Assembly (NCBI RefSeq): GCF_014645555.1
Contig: NZ_BMLY01000001.1
Span: 1,305,427 to 1,369,426 of the forward strand
Reading direction: 5' to 3'
DNA from: Silvimonas amylolytica
Lineage (GTDB): Bacteria > Pseudomonadota > Gammaproteobacteria > Burkholderiales > Chitinibacteraceae
Length of the DNA: 64,000 nt
The notes below the pieces were generated by a model. That model had not been told where the DNA came from. It saw only the letters and a program-made list of their open reading frames with translations, and searched no databases. This document shows positions 1-8,263 of the stretch, one piece after another. Every line of letters starts with the position of its first letter. Positions within the stretch are counted from its first letter, which is position 1. Position numbers and translations under genes: made by a program.

Positions 1-1104
1 TGGGTCATGGAACAACTGAGCGGCACGCCTGGCTGCTGGTTTCCCATGTCGCGCACCCCGTTCCCGGGCATGATCCGGGCCCACGCCTGGCAAACCGTTT
101 CCCGTGGCGCAGATGTGGTTGTGCATTTCCGCTGGCGCACCGCCCGCATTGGCGCAGAACAGTTCTGGCACGGCTTGCTGGATCATCACGGTGTACCGGG
201 CCGCCGCTTTGAAGAGTTCAAACGTTTCGCATCGGAGCTCAATATGTTATCCGGACTGCTTGACGGCACGGTCGTACAAAACCAGGTGGCCATGCTCTAC
301 TCACACGAGCAGAACAATGCACTGCGGATTCAGCCGCAGGTGGATGGTTTTGACTACCTGGCCAACTTCAAGAAACTGCATCAGTCCTTTGTGCGTCAGG
401 GTGTAGGCACTGACGTGCTGAACTGGACCTCAAAGGTGAGCGACTACAAGTTGGTCATCGCACCTTCGCTGTATCTTGAAGACCCGCTGGTCGTGCAAAA
501 ACTTGCAGACTATGTCGAAGCTGGCGGCACACTGGTACTGACCACCCGAACGGGTGTGAAAAACATGAACAACGTGTGCCTCCCGACCCGGTTGCCAGGC
601 GCATTGCGTGAGATTGCCGGAGTCATCGTGGATGAATACGATCCGGTCGGTCATGATGCCCAGAGAATCGCCATGTTCGATGCCAACACGGGTTGCATGC
701 AATGGTGCGATTTGCTGGAGCCCTCAACCGCCAAGCCGATTGCCCATTACGACAGCGAGTACTTCAAGGGGCGTCCTGCGATTACCTGCAACCCGGCAGG
801 CAAGGGCCGGGTGTATTACATCGGGACCGTGCTGGATGACGCAGGGTACGACGCGCTGTTCGGGCATATTGTGCGGGAAACTGGCATCCCCGCTTTTGCG
901 GGTTTGCCAAGTGGTGTTGAAGTGTCGATCCGCCAATCCGGTGATAAGCGCTACATGTTTGTGCTGAATCTGACGAAGCGGACGCACACTGTTCATCTGG
1001 AAAATCATCAGCGATGGCGCAACGCGTTTACAGGTGGGATGGCCAGTCCGGACATCCTGCTTGAACAGGGTGGGGTGGAAATCCTGATGTCTGCCGGGGC
1101 CTAA
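1..1104 (+). CDS. Beta-galactosidase, GH42 family (C-terminal part, cut by left edge)
   Basis: The reading frame is open from base 1 (W-V-M-E-Q...), so the gene begins upstream of the window and the ATG at 7 is internal. The Glu of V-M-E-Q fits the catalytic nucleophile of GH42 enzymes, and the following PGMIRAHAWQ, GADVVVHFRWR and GAEQFWHG segments are the conserved end of the GH42 TIM barrel. Behind it come a flavodoxin-like trimerisation domain (from about MLYSHEQNNAL) and a small C-terminal beta domain. Family members hydrolyse beta-galactosides or galacto-oligosaccharides, usually in the cytoplasm. No sugar transporter is visible here; partners would lie to the left. A good terminator follows at once. 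Family assignment is firm, exact substrate unknown. Confidence 0.9.
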   Translation, partial: WVMEQLSGTPGCWFPMSRTPFPGMIRAHAWQTVSRGADVVVHFRWRTARIGAEQFWHGLLDHHGVPGRRFEEFKRFASELNMLSGLLDGTVVQNQVAMLYSHEQNNALRIQPQVDGFDYLANFKKLHQSFVRQGVGTDVLNWTSKVSDYKLVIAPSLYLEDPLVVQKLADYVEAGGTLVLTTRTGVKNMNNVCLPTRLPGALREIAGVIVDEYDPVGHDAQRIAMFDANTGCMQWCDLLEPSTAKPIAHYDSEYFKGRPAITCNPAGKGRVYYIGTVLDDAGYDALFGHIVRETGIPAFAGLPSGVEVSIRQSGDKRYMFVLNLTKRTHTVHLENHQRWRNAFTGGMASPDILLEQGGVEILMSAGA

Positions 1105-1120
1105 GGTCCAGCAGGGAAAG

Positions 1121-1154
1121 AAAAAGCCGATTGCGTCATCGCAGTCGGCTTTTT
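1121..1154. terminator. Rho-independent terminator after the GH42 gene
   Basis: AAAAAGCCGATTGC and GCAGTCGGCTTTTT pair over 14 positions with one G-T wobble around a 6-nt loop and end in a T run. It lies 17 nt past the beta-galactosidase stop. A and T runs flank both sides, so it could also act on the other strand. The rest of the 1105-1430 gap shows no ORF or RNA gene that I can support; it probably holds the tatD promoter. Confidence 0.85.
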
Positions 1155-1430
1155 GCACGTTGATCAAAACCCGTTCCGACCCTTTGGATAGCCGGTCGGG
1201 CCGAGATCAATGGACAGCAGATGAAGGGCTCACAAATCCGGGTTATGGCCTGTGAAACGCCCGCTTCTTGCATGCAACCAGACCTTCCAATCTCGAGTTC
1301 GACATGACCGCACCGGCCGAGAAAGCGCCGAGAATCACCAATAAATGCCTAAACTGGTGTCCATTGAGATAGAGCCAGCCTACTTAGCTCCCAAGCGACA
1401 GCCCTGGCCGTTACAATCAGGACCCACCAC

Positions 1431-2225
1431 ATGCAGAAAACAGATTGTCTGGTCGATATCGGCGTCAATTTTCATTCGTCGCAACTGACCGGGCTCACCG
1501 CCACGCTACTGACCCGTGCCAAAGAGGCAGGTGTCACCCGCATTCTGGCCACCGGCACATCGCTCAAGAGTTCACAGCAGGCGCTTGACCTCGCCCGTGC
1601 TGAGCCGGGAACCGTGTATGCCACTGCAGGGGTTCATCCCCACACCGCAAAAGACTGGTCGCCCGCTGTCGCTGCAGCTATACACGTCATGCTGGAAGAT
1701 CCGGCCGTGGTGGCGGTCGGAGAATGCGGGCTGGACTATAACCGCGATTTTTCTCCGCGCGACATCCAGCGCGCCGTATTTGAAGCACAGTTGCAAAGCG
1801 CCATTGATACGCATAAGCCGCTGTTTCTGCATTGTCGGGATGCATTCACCGATTTTCATGCGCTGCTGGCCCCTGCGGTGCAGGCCGGTGCCCATGGTGT
1901 GGTCCATTGCTTTACTGGCAACCGGGCCGAAGCCGAGGCGTTCATTGAAATGGGACTGGATATCGGTATTACCGGTTGGGTGACTGATCTCAAGCGAGGC
2001 GCCGATCTGCGCGACGCGGTAGCGCACATTCCGTTGGCCCACTTGCATCTCGAGACCGACGCTCCCTACCTTGGCCCCAAAAACACCACCAAACGCCGTC
2101 CCTACAACGAGCCGGCCAACCTTCCCTACGTGGCGCAAGCCATTGCTGAATTGAAGCAACTGCCGGTAAGCGATGTGGTCCGGCAGTGCACCCAAAACAG
2201 CGAACGGCTTTTCAGTCTCCCGTAA
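1431..2225 (+). CDS. tatD: TatD family metal-dependent DNase
   Basis: A 264-residue TIM-barrel hydrolase matching the TatD subgroup rather than YcfH/YjjV: the N-terminal DIGVNFHSSQ, then AGVHPH, VGECGLDYNRDFS, FLHCRDA, VHCFTG, ITGWV and LETDAPYL give the His, Glu and Asp metal ligands in the expected order. E. coli TatD is about 260 residues. The family acts as a cytoplasmic 3'-5' exonuclease/DNase in DNA repair; despite the name it is not part of the Tat translocase. Here it stands alone, without tatABC. The ATG start is preceded by a modest CAGGA. Orthology is recognised by motif and length only. Confidence 0.9.
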   Translation: MQKTDCLVDIGVNFHSSQLTGLTATLLTRAKEAGVTRILATGTSLKSSQQALDLARAEPGTVYATAGVHPHTAKDWSPAVAAAIHVMLEDPAVVAVGECGLDYNRDFSPRDIQRAVFEAQLQSAIDTHKPLFLHCRDAFTDFHALLAPAVQAGAHGVVHCFTGNRAEAEAFIEMGLDIGITGWVTDLKRGADLRDAVAHIPLAHLHLETDAPYLGPKNTTKRRPYNEPANLPYVAQAIAELKQLPVSDVVRQCTQNSERLFSLP

Positions 2226-2231
2226 AACCGA

Positions 2232-2891
2232 ATGGAATGCCCGATGCAAAGCGACCTCTCAAAAGTGCTCTATAGCGCCACTGACCTGGCGTTGATCAAG
2301 CGATTAAGCACGGAGGAGATTCTGTACGTAGAGACCGACAATCACCTGTTTACCGACATTGTTTGTCGATCCGGTTTCACGCTATGCGCCATGCCGGAAG
2401 ACTACTGGGCCTCAAGTCTGGGTTTTGAACAGGCTGGGTATGCCTGGGTCAAACGTGCGATATTTCAGCAAGAACCCTTTTCTCCGGGCTGGAATGAGGA
2501 TGGGCAAGCCACACTAAGGATCATTCCACCTGGACCGCTCGAACGTATCTGTATTGTCAGAACCGCTGCCGGATTCAGCGAAGCAGAAGATGAATCAAGC
2601 GCAGCGACGTTTGGTGATCGTATTGAGCGCGTGCTCCAGCAAATACGACAGACACATTCTCAACGCAGCTTCAATACTTTCCTGTTTAATCCAGAGCTTG
2701 TTGAGAAAACAGACGAGAAGCTTCGTCACTGTCTTGTCGATGTTGGCTTCCTGCTTTTTTTCGACCAAACGGTAGTGAGCGTTGCTGCTTATGACAATTT
2801 TTTCAGCCTGGAACCGGCCAGGATGAAGCCCGCTGATCTGGATGACCATTTTATATCCCGCTATCAGATGATCCCGTTGAGGGAAACATGA
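2232..2891 (+). CDS. Hypothetical protein, no recognised family
   Basis: A 219-residue protein with no motif, signal peptide or membrane segment that I recognise. It is mixed alpha/beta with an acidic middle (SEAEDESSAATFGDRIERV) and an aromatic-rich C-terminal part (VDVGFLLFFDQTVV, AYDNFFSLEP). It starts 6 nt after tatD; an in-frame ATG at 2244 is an alternative start, and neither has a clear Shine-Dalgarno. Its DNA is AT-richer than the neighbours (2641-2760 is about 41% G+C by hand count), which suggests a different origin from tatD. It converges on the SseB-like gene. No function is proposed; a full-length open frame in same-strand context makes it likely to be real. Confidence 0.6.
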   Translation: MECPMQSDLSKVLYSATDLALIKRLSTEEILYVETDNHLFTDIVCRSGFTLCAMPEDYWASSLGFEQAGYAWVKRAIFQQEPFSPGWNEDGQATLRIIPPGPLERICIVRTAAGFSEAEDESSAATFGDRIERVLQQIRQTHSQRSFNTFLFNPELVEKTDEKLRHCLVDVGFLLFFDQTVVSVAAYDNFFSLEPARMKPADLDDHFISRYQMIPLRET

Positions 2892-2916
2892 TGAGCACAG
2901 GTAGCTGTCCGTCTGC

Positions 2917-3309
2917 CTACAATTTGTCTTCCAGGATATCCTGAATATCCTGTCGCGGTATGCCAGCCCACGAACCTTGAGGATTGATTACAAGACCACT
3001 AAAACCTTGGTCTAACACAAGTTGAAGAACGCTGGTGGATTCCATACCGAATGAAGCGAGGGCTGGATTGCGGCGAGTAACCTCGTTATGGCTCGTGAAC
3101 GCCAAGAGCGCAGTTCCACCGTCTGGAGCGGACGATGTGAGAAGACGCAATGTAGTGGCTTTCGCAAGTTCAATTGACCGTTGCCCCTGCCGCTCTTGAG
3201 GCAAATTAGCAGCCCCCAAGATCAAGTGCCCCGACTTAAGCGAACGATACAGTCCAATGCGATTCGCGCTTGATGGGCGCGCAGTCAGTTCCTCGATTGC
3301 CTCATCCAC
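2917..3309 (-). CDS. SseB N-terminal-domain family protein
   Basis: A 130-residue soluble protein resembling the SseB N-terminal domain: an N-terminal helix containing LYRSLKSGHLILGA, a GGTALLAFTSHNEV strand-turn segment and a C-terminal part predicting a pocket (VLDQGFSGLVINPQGSWAGIPRQD). In E. coli SseB is linked to serine sensitivity, and its biochemical role is unknown. The start must be GTG: an in-frame stop lies four codons upstream and no ATG exists. No strong ribosome binding site is visible. It lies downstream of tRNA-Pro and a G-rich repeat, tail to tail with an unknown gene, in an AT-richer pocket. Family call moderate, function unknown. Confidence 0.6.
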   Translation of the reverse strand: MDEAIEELTARPSSANRIGLYRSLKSGHLILGAANLPQERQGQRSIELAKATTLRLLTSSAPDGGTALLAFTSHNEVTRRNPALASFGMESTSVLQLVLDQGFSGLVINPQGSWAGIPRQDIQDILEDKL

Positions 3310-3387
3310 CGAGAGTGAACTTTAATCAGGCTTCATAGGCGAGCCCCGTCGAGCGGAAGTGTCGGCTTCCAAGCATTTACGTTTGTC

Positions 3388-3425
3388 GGGTTTGGGGTTG
3401 GGTTTGGGGTTGGGGTTGGGGTTGG
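3388..3425 (+). repeat. G-rich TTGGGG-type repeat (G-quadruplex candidate)
   Basis: Six runs of three or four G separated only by TT or TTT, ending in a GG, in 38 bases. The unit TTGGGG occurs repeatedly. Six G-runs with 2-3 nt loops are more than enough for an intramolecular G-quadruplex on the plus strand. It lies between the tRNA-Pro terminator and the SseB-like gene in non-coding DNA. Function unknown. Confidence 0.8.
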
Positions 3426-3448
3426 TAGTATCGGCGAGCCAGAAATGC

Positions 3449-3486
3449 AACAAGGGCCTGTAAACCGAAGTCTACAAGCCCTTGTT
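3449..3486 (-). terminator. Terminator behind tRNA-Pro
   Basis: On the minus strand AACAAGGGC-TTGTA pairs with TACAG-GCCCTTGTT (one wobble) around a short loop, 6 nt past the encoded CCA of tRNA-Pro. The T run is weak, but position and stem strength fit a tRNA terminator. Confidence 0.7.
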
Positions 3487-3491
3487 TTGTT

Positions 3492-3568
3492 TGGTCGGAA
3501 TGGCGGGATTCGAACTCGCGACCCCTTGCACCCCATGCAAGTGCGCTACCAGGCTGCGCTACATTCCG
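3492..3568 (-). tRNA. tRNA-Pro (GGG)
   Basis: On the minus strand a full cloverleaf of 77 nt with encoded CCA. The acceptor stem is CGGAATG/CATTCCG, the D arm GCGC/GCGC with the usual AGCCTGGTA loop, the anticodon stem CTTGC/GCAAG with loop ATGGGGT (anticodon GGG), and the T loop TTCGAAT. It reads proline CCC codons (and CCU by wobble). It lies 49 nt downstream of the MerR-like gene and could be cotranscribed with it. Confidence 0.95.
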
Positions 3569-3617
3569 AGGAAGGGCGATTATAGCTGCACCTTGGTGCT
3601 CTGCCTACCCCTTTTGC

Positions 3618-4004
3618 TCAGTTTTGCAGTTGGCCGTTACTACCAGAACCAATGGGTTCGTTCAGCCAGTCCAGCAAAGCTTGAAGCTCCTCGCGGATGG
3701 AGGTTGCGGGGTTCGCTGCTTCTTCACCTGCATGCGCAAGCTGGTTACGCGCGCCGCTGATAGTAAAGCCTTGTTCGTAAAGCAGTGAACGGATGCGCCG
3801 CACCAGCAGCACTTCATGGTGCTGGTAGTAACGACGGTTACCGCGCCGCTTTACCGGCTTGAGTTGGGTGAATTCCTGCTCCCAATAGCGCAAGACGTGC
3901 GGCTTGACACCACACAAGTCGCTTACTTCACCAATGGTAAAGTAGCGCTTGGCCGGGATGGAGGGTAGCTCACTGGTTGGAATGACGTTGCTGTTGCTTT
4001 GCAT
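3618..4004 (-). CDS. MerR family transcriptional regulator
   Basis: The winged-helix signature of MerR begins near residue 20 ([25 protein letters not shown]), followed by the RRYYQHHEV wing and [17 protein letters not shown]. The C-terminal part is short (128 residues in total) and has no cysteine cluster for metal sensing, so the effector is unknown. This short MerR-type gene directly behind ihfA is a common proteobacterial neighbour pair. I chose the ATG at 4004; a TTG at 4019 in the same frame is the alternative. Either start overlaps the 3' end of ihfA by 35-50 nt, which implies translational coupling. The target genes are unknown. Confidence 0.85.
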   Translation of the reverse strand: MQSNSNVIPTSELPSIPAKRYFTIGEVSDLCGVKPHVLRYWEQEFTQLKPVKRRGNRRYYQHHEVLLVRRIRSLLYEQGFTISGARNQLAHAGEEAANPATSIREELQALLDWLNEPIGSGSNGQLQN

Positions 4005-4287
4005 AATGCAGTTCAACAAGTCCCTTCAGTTTCTGGCTGGCATGAAAGGTCACTACGCGGCGGGCGGAGATAGGAATTTCTTCGCCAGTCTTGGGGTTGC
4101 GACCCGGGCGTTGTGGCTTGTCACGGAGCTGGAAGTTACCAAAACCGGAAAGTTTGACGACGTCGCCTTCTTCGAGAGAAGCGCGGATCTCTTCAAAAAA
4201 CGCCTCGACCATATCTTTGGCTTCGCGTTTGTTCAGGCCAACCTTGTCAAACAGCAAATCGGCGAGGTCTGCTTTGGTAAGCGTCAT
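3970..4287 (-). CDS. ihfA: Integration host factor subunit alpha
   Basis: A 105-residue HU/IHF-fold protein: N-terminal helices ([14 protein letters not shown]), the [12 protein letters not shown] strand and the DNA-binding arm with [14 protein letters not shown], whose Pro intercalates and kinks DNA. The sequence around [14 protein letters not shown] and the arm match IHF-alpha rather than HU or IHF-beta. With IhfB it bends DNA about 160 degrees and serves as an architectural factor in transcription, recombination and replication. It lies 64 nt behind pheT, as in enterics, and overlaps the downstream merR-like gene. Slightly longer than the usual 99 residues because of a Gln-rich tail. Confidence 0.95.
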   Translation of the reverse strand: MTLTKADLADLLFDKVGLNKREAKDMVEAFFEEIRASLEEGDVVKLSGFGNFQLRDKPQRPGRNPKTGEEIPISARRVVTFHASQKLKGLVELHYAKQQQRHSNQ

Positions 4288-4351
4288 TGTTGTTATCTCA
4301 AAAACTTATGTGAGTCGGCACAGGGCGTGCACATCAAAAAAAGAAAACGGG

Positions 4352-6706
4352 TTACGCGCGCAATGTCGCACCACATGTGTGCGCAGCGGCGATCAACGCA
4401 GCCACGGCACCTTCGACTTCTTCGTCGGTCAGAGTCTTCTGAGTATCTTGCAACAACACTTTGAATGCAAGGCTCTTTTTCCCTTCCGGGACACCCTTGC
4501 CGCGGTAGATATCGAAGAGTTCGATGCCTGTTACCAAGGGTTGCGCAGCGCTTGCAAAAGCCGACTGCAGGCTTGCAAGTGACTGGGCCTCATCGACCAC
4601 CAGTGCAAGGTCACGACGGACAGCTTGCTGGCGTGTTACCGCCTTGGCTCGCACCGGTGTGACGGCCAGCAATGGCGCAACGTCCAGTTCAAACACGACT
4701 GGTGCTTGAACGAGGTCATACGCCTGGACCCACTGCGGATGCAGTTCACCCACCCAGCCAACCACGATGCCGTCGACGACGATATCCGCAGAACGGCCCG
4801 GGTGCAGAGCGTTGTGGCTGGCACGACGGAACTCTGCCACGCGTGGGGCAATCAGGGCTTCGACATCAGCTTTGACATCAAAGAAATCGACCGTAGCCTT
4901 GGGCGTTGCCCATTGCTCCGGATCACGCATGCCCCAAGCCAGACCGCCAACCTTTTCAGGTTGAACACGATCAGAAACCCCGTGGAATACGCGACCCAGT
5001 TCAAACAAGCGTACGCGTTCTGCCTTGCGATTCAGATTGTATTGCAAAGCACTGATCAGACCGCCCAGCAAAGACGAACGCATGACGCTCATCTGGCTGG
5101 CGATCGGGTTGATCAGTTTGACCGCGGCGTTGTTGCCGGCCAGTTCACGCTCCCACTTTTCTTCCACAAAGGCGTACGTGATGGCTTCCTGGTAACCAGC
5201 AGCCACCAGAATGCGCTTGAGGGCAAACTTGTCGCGGGCATTGCCCGGTTGCGGCAGCATGGCGATACGGCTGCCCGCCGGATTGACCGGAATATTGTCG
5301 TAGCCGTAAACACGGGCGACTTCTTCGATCAGGTCTTCTTCGATTTCGATATCGAACCGGAAGCTTGGCGGGGTAACGGTGATGACGTCGCCAGCGAGTT
5401 CTGCAGCCAGACCCAGACGTTGCAGCAACGAAAGCACTTCTGCGCCCGGCAAGTTCAAGCCCAGCACGCGGGCAACGCGCGATACGCGCAGTGCAACCGG
5501 TTTGCGTTCTGGCAGCGCTGTGGTGGCTTCTACGATGGGGCCAACCTGACCGCCGCAGATATCCACCAGCAACCGTGTGGCTCGCTCCAGCGCTTCACGG
5601 GCATAGCCAAAATCCACGCCGCGTTCGAAGCGGTGGCTCGCGTCAGAAGAGAAACCCAGACGGCGGGCCTTACCCGCGATATCCGCTGGCGCAAAGAAAG
5701 CAGATTCCAGGAAAACATCGTTGGAGTTGTCGTCGATCTCTGAGTTGGCGCCACCCATGATGCCGGCCAGCGCCACCGGGCGCACGCCATCGGTGATCAC
5801 CAGCATGTCAGCGGTCAGATCGAGTTCTTTACCATTGAGCAGCGTGAGCTTTTCGCCATCGCGGGCGAAACGCACCAGGATGCCGCCTTGCAGCTTGTTG
5901 GCATCAAACGCATGCATCGGCTGACCTTGTTCGAGCATCACGTAATTGGTGATGTCGACCACCGCAGAAATACTGCGGATACCAGAGCGCTCCAGACGCT
6001 GCTTCATCCAGACCGGCGTAGCAGCCTGACGATTAATATTGCGCACGACACGACCGGCGTAGCGTGAGCAAGCGGCACCCGCTTCGAGCTTGATGCTGAT
6101 GGCAGCATCAATCGTCGGCGGGACTGGTTCAATAGCAACCGGAGTTTGAACTGCACCCGTCAGCGCAGCTACTTCACGCGCGATACCGCGGATAGACAAG
6201 CAATCAGCACGGTTCGGCGTGAGCTTGAGTGTGAGCAGCGTGTCGTCCAGATTCAGGTATTCGCGAATCGACACACCAACGGGCGCATCGGCCGGCAGCA
6301 ACAACAGGCCGTCGGACTCTTCGCTGATACCCAGCTCTTTAGCAGAACACAGCATGCCGCTGGACTCAACACCGCGGACTTTGGCTTGCTTGATCTTGAA
6401 ATCGCCCGGCAACACAGCGCCTACGCGTGCACACGGTACACGTACGCCAGCCGCCACGTTGGGCGCGCCGCACACGATTTGCACCGGCTCGGCTTCGCCA
6501 ACGTTGACCGTACATACGTTCAGGCGATCGGCATTTTCGTGTTTGGTGACGGTCAGCACCTCGGCCACGATCACTTGCGTGAACGCCGGTGCAGCCGGAT
6601 CAGCTTCTTCAACTTCCAGCCCAGCCATCGTCAACAGATGCGCCAGCGCTTCGGATTCGAGCTTGGGATTGACCCAGCTACGCAACCACTGTTCAGAGAA
6701 TTTCAT
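4352..6706 (-). CDS. pheT: Phenylalanine--tRNA ligase beta subunit
   Basis: A 784-residue bacterial PheRS beta chain. Visible in order are the start MKFSEQWLRSWV, the tRNA-binding OB/EMAP domain (residues about 40-150, VAEVLTVTKHENADRLNVC), the B3/4 editing region, the B5 domain with the VDITNYVM segment, a catalytic-like core and a C-terminal FDX-ACB anticodon-binding domain. The enzyme works as an alpha2-beta2 tetramer that charges tRNA-Phe; the beta chain carries editing and tRNA-recognition functions. The ATG lies 15 nt behind the pheS stop, so the two are cotranscribed. Length is normal for the family. Confidence 0.97.
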   Translation of the reverse strand: MKFSEQWLRSWVNPKLESEALAHLLTMAGLEVEEADPAAPAFTQVIVAEVLTVTKHENADRLNVCTVNVGEAEPVQIVCGAPNVAAGVRVPCARVGAVLPGDFKIKQAKVRGVESSGMLCSAKELGISEESDGLLLLPADAPVGVSIREYLNLDDTLLTLKLTPNRADCLSIRGIAREVAALTGAVQTPVAIEPVPPTIDAAISIKLEAGAACSRYAGRVVRNINRQAATPVWMKQRLERSGIRSISAVVDITNYVMLEQGQPMHAFDANKLQGGILVRFARDGEKLTLLNGKELDLTADMLVITDGVRPVALAGIMGGANSEIDDNSNDVFLESAFFAPADIAGKARRLGFSSDASHRFERGVDFGYAREALERATRLLVDICGGQVGPIVEATTALPERKPVALRVSRVARVLGLNLPGAEVLSLLQRLGLAAELAGDVITVTPPSFRFDIEIEEDLIEEVARVYGYDNIPVNPAGSRIAMLPQPGNARDKFALKRILVAAGYQEAITYAFVEEKWERELAGNNAAVKLINPIASQMSVMRSSLLGGLISALQYNLNRKAERVRLFELGRVFHGVSDRVQPEKVGGLAWGMRDPEQWATPKATVDFFDVKADVEALIAPRVAEFRRASHNALHPGRSADIVVDGIVVGWVGELHPQWVQAYDLVQAPVVFELDVAPLLAVTPVRAKAVTRQQAVRRDLALVVDEAQSLASLQSAFASAAQPLVTGIELFDIYRGKGVPEGKKSLAFKVLLQDTQKTLTDEEVEGAVAALIAAAHTCGATLRA

Positions 6707-6721
6707 GGTATTCGCCCTGGC

Positions 6722-7717
6722 TTATTTGAATTGCTGCAGGAATGCGAGATCGTTCTCGAAGAAAAGCCGAAGATCGTTCACGCCGTAATAGAGCATGGCA
6801 AAGCGATCCAGGCCAAAACCAAAGGCGAAGCCGGTGTAGACCTCAGGGTCGATACCGACGTTGCGCAACACGTTCGGGTGAACCATGCCGCAACCACCGA
6901 TTTCCAGCCAGCCGCGTTCACCCAGCACGTCGACTTCGGCCGACGGTTCGGTAAACGGGAAGAACGACGGACGAAAGCGCACTTGCAGATCGTCACGTTC
7001 GAAGAAGTTGCGCAGCCAGTCGGTGATGACGGCTTTCAGATCAGCAAACGACACGCCCTCTTCCACCCACAAACCTTCCATTTGATGGAACATCGGGGAG
7101 TGAGTGGCATCCGAATCCACGCGATACACGCGACCTGGCGCGACGATCTTGATCGGCGGCTTGTTGTCGAGCATGTAACGCACCTGGATTGGCGAGGTGT
7201 GCGTACGCAGGACCAGGGGCTCAGCCGCTGTCGAACCTTCTACATAGAAGGTATCTTGCATGGCGCGAGCCGGGTGATCCTTGGGGATATTCAGCGCTTC
7301 GAAATTGTGGAAATCGTTTTCGATTTCCGGACCATCCGCCACGGTAAAACCCAAGGACGCAAACAACGCTTCGATGCGGTGCTGAACGAGGGTGACGGGG
7401 TGGAGGCCGCCCTGACCGTGGGTACGACCGGGCAAAGTGATGTCGAGCGCTTCAGCAGCCAGTTGGCGAGCCAGTTTTTCCTGGGCGAGCGCTTCACGAC
7501 GGGTATTCAGGGTAGCTTCAAACGCCTGGCGGGCTTGATTGACGGTGGCGCCGAAGGTTTTTTTCTCTTCAGGCGACAGCGTGGCCAGCTGTTTGAGTAG
7601 CGCGGTGATCGCGCCTTCCTTGCCAACATACTTGGCTTTTACATTTTCCAGTGCGGCGGCTTCACTGGTCGCATTCAGTTCGGCGAGGCCTTGCGCAAGA
7701 AGGGCTTGTACGTCCAT
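6722..7717 (-). CDS. pheS: Phenylalanine--tRNA ligase alpha subunit
   Basis: A 331-residue class II synthetase chain. It has an N-terminal coiled coil (residues about 1-90) and a catalytic core with motif 2 (FHQMEGLWV...FADLKAVI), a substrate-pocket segment ([14 protein letters not shown]) and motif 3 ([17 protein letters not shown]). It joins PheT to form phenylalanyl-tRNA. No in-frame start codon lies between the ribosome binding site and this ATG, so the start is forced; the GGAG sits 25 nt upstream, separated by a 16-nt GC hairpin (see the regulatory feature). The gene follows rplT across a 170-nt spacer with a terminator, so it may have its own promoter or be attenuated. Confidence 0.97.
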   Translation of the reverse strand: MDVQALLAQGLAELNATSEAAALENVKAKYVGKEGAITALLKQLATLSPEEKKTFGATVNQARQAFEATLNTRREALAQEKLARQLAAEALDITLPGRTHGQGGLHPVTLVQHRIEALFASLGFTVADGPEIENDFHNFEALNIPKDHPARAMQDTFYVEGSTAAEPLVLRTHTSPIQVRYMLDNKPPIKIVAPGRVYRVDSDATHSPMFHQMEGLWVEEGVSFADLKAVITDWLRNFFERDDLQVRFRPSFFPFTEPSAEVDVLGERGWLEIGGCGMVHPNVLRNVGIDPEVYTGFAFGFGLDRFAMLYYGVNDLRLFFENDLAFLQQFK

Positions 7718-7726
7718 ATCGAATGT

Positions 7727-7746
7727 CGCGCGTAATCGCGCGCTCC
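7727..7746 (-). promoter_or_regulatory. pheS ribosome binding site split from AUG by a hairpin
   Basis: On the minus strand GGAG (7746-7743) is followed directly by CGCGCG-ATTA-CGCGCG (7742-7727), then nine bases, then the pheS ATG. Unfolded, the spacing is 25 nt, which is too far for initiation; with the 6-bp hairpin formed the spacing becomes 9 nt, which is optimal. This decides the start and suggests that the folded mRNA is the translated form. Confidence 0.7.
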
Positions 7747-7805
7747 TGCCTGGAAATCAACAATTCTTCGGTCGTGTCCTGATGACTCAAGACCCGTTAA
7801 CCAAT

Positions 7806-7831
7806 AAAAAAGGGAGGCCGGGAAGCCTCCC
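7806..7831 (-). terminator. Terminator between rplT and pheS
   Basis: On the minus strand GGGAGGC-TTCCCG-GCCTCCC is followed by six T. It lies 57 nt past the rplT stop and 89 nt before pheS, so it either ends the infC-rpmI-rplT message or acts as a partial attenuator of pheST. Just upstream (7849-7883) an 11-bp stem with one bulged base follows the rplT stop. Confidence 0.85.
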
Positions 7832-7887
7832 TGATCTTGCTAACTGCGATGAGGCGCCACGGCTATTGCAATGGCGCGCTCATTCAA

Positions 7888-8247
7888 TCAGGCAGCGAGG
7901 CTAGCCTTGGCGGTTTCAACAAACTTGGCAAAAGCCGGCTTGTCGAACACGGCCAGATCGGCCAGGACCTTGCGGTCCACCTCAATGCCGGCCTTCTTCA
8001 GACCGTTCATGAACTTGCTGTAAGCCAGACCCAGTTCACGGGATGCAGCGTTGATACGCGCGATCCACAGTTGACGGAACTGACGCTTCTTCTGACGGCG
8101 GTCACGGTAGGCGTATTGGCCAGCCTTCATTACCGCTTGCTTGGCAATGCGGTATACGTTCTTGCGACGGCCGCGATAGCCCTTCGCCAGATTCAGGATT
8201 TTCTTGTGACGAGCACGGGCGGTTACACCACGTTTAACGCGAGGCAT
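7888..8247 (-). CDS. rplT: 50S ribosomal protein L20
   Basis: A 119-residue, strongly basic protein starting [18 protein letters not shown], the universal L20 N-terminus that threads into 23S rRNA, followed by the globular RNA-binding half ([37 protein letters not shown]). It is needed for early 50S assembly and in several bacteria represses its own operon by binding the leader mRNA. It lies 16 nt behind rpmI. Confidence 0.98.
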   Translation of the reverse strand: MPRVKRGVTARARHKKILNLAKGYRGRRKNVYRIAKQAVMKAGQYAYRDRRQKKRQFRQLWIARINAASRELGLAYSKFMNGLKKAGIEVDRKVLADLAVFDKPAFAKFVETAKASLAA

Positions 8248-8263
8248 GGTTCTTCTCCTTTAG

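Noticed and set aside
3384-3430. CRISPR-like or satellite repeat
   Set aside because: The unit is only six bases, with no spacers; it is a simple G-rich repeat.
3492-3568. tRNA-Pro as an attachment site of an integrated element
   Set aside because: I could find no repeat of the tRNA 3' end in the neighbouring pocket and no integrase gene.
7849-7883. PheM-like leader peptide for pheST
   Set aside because: The only short ORF here encodes MSAPLQ and contains no Phe codons.
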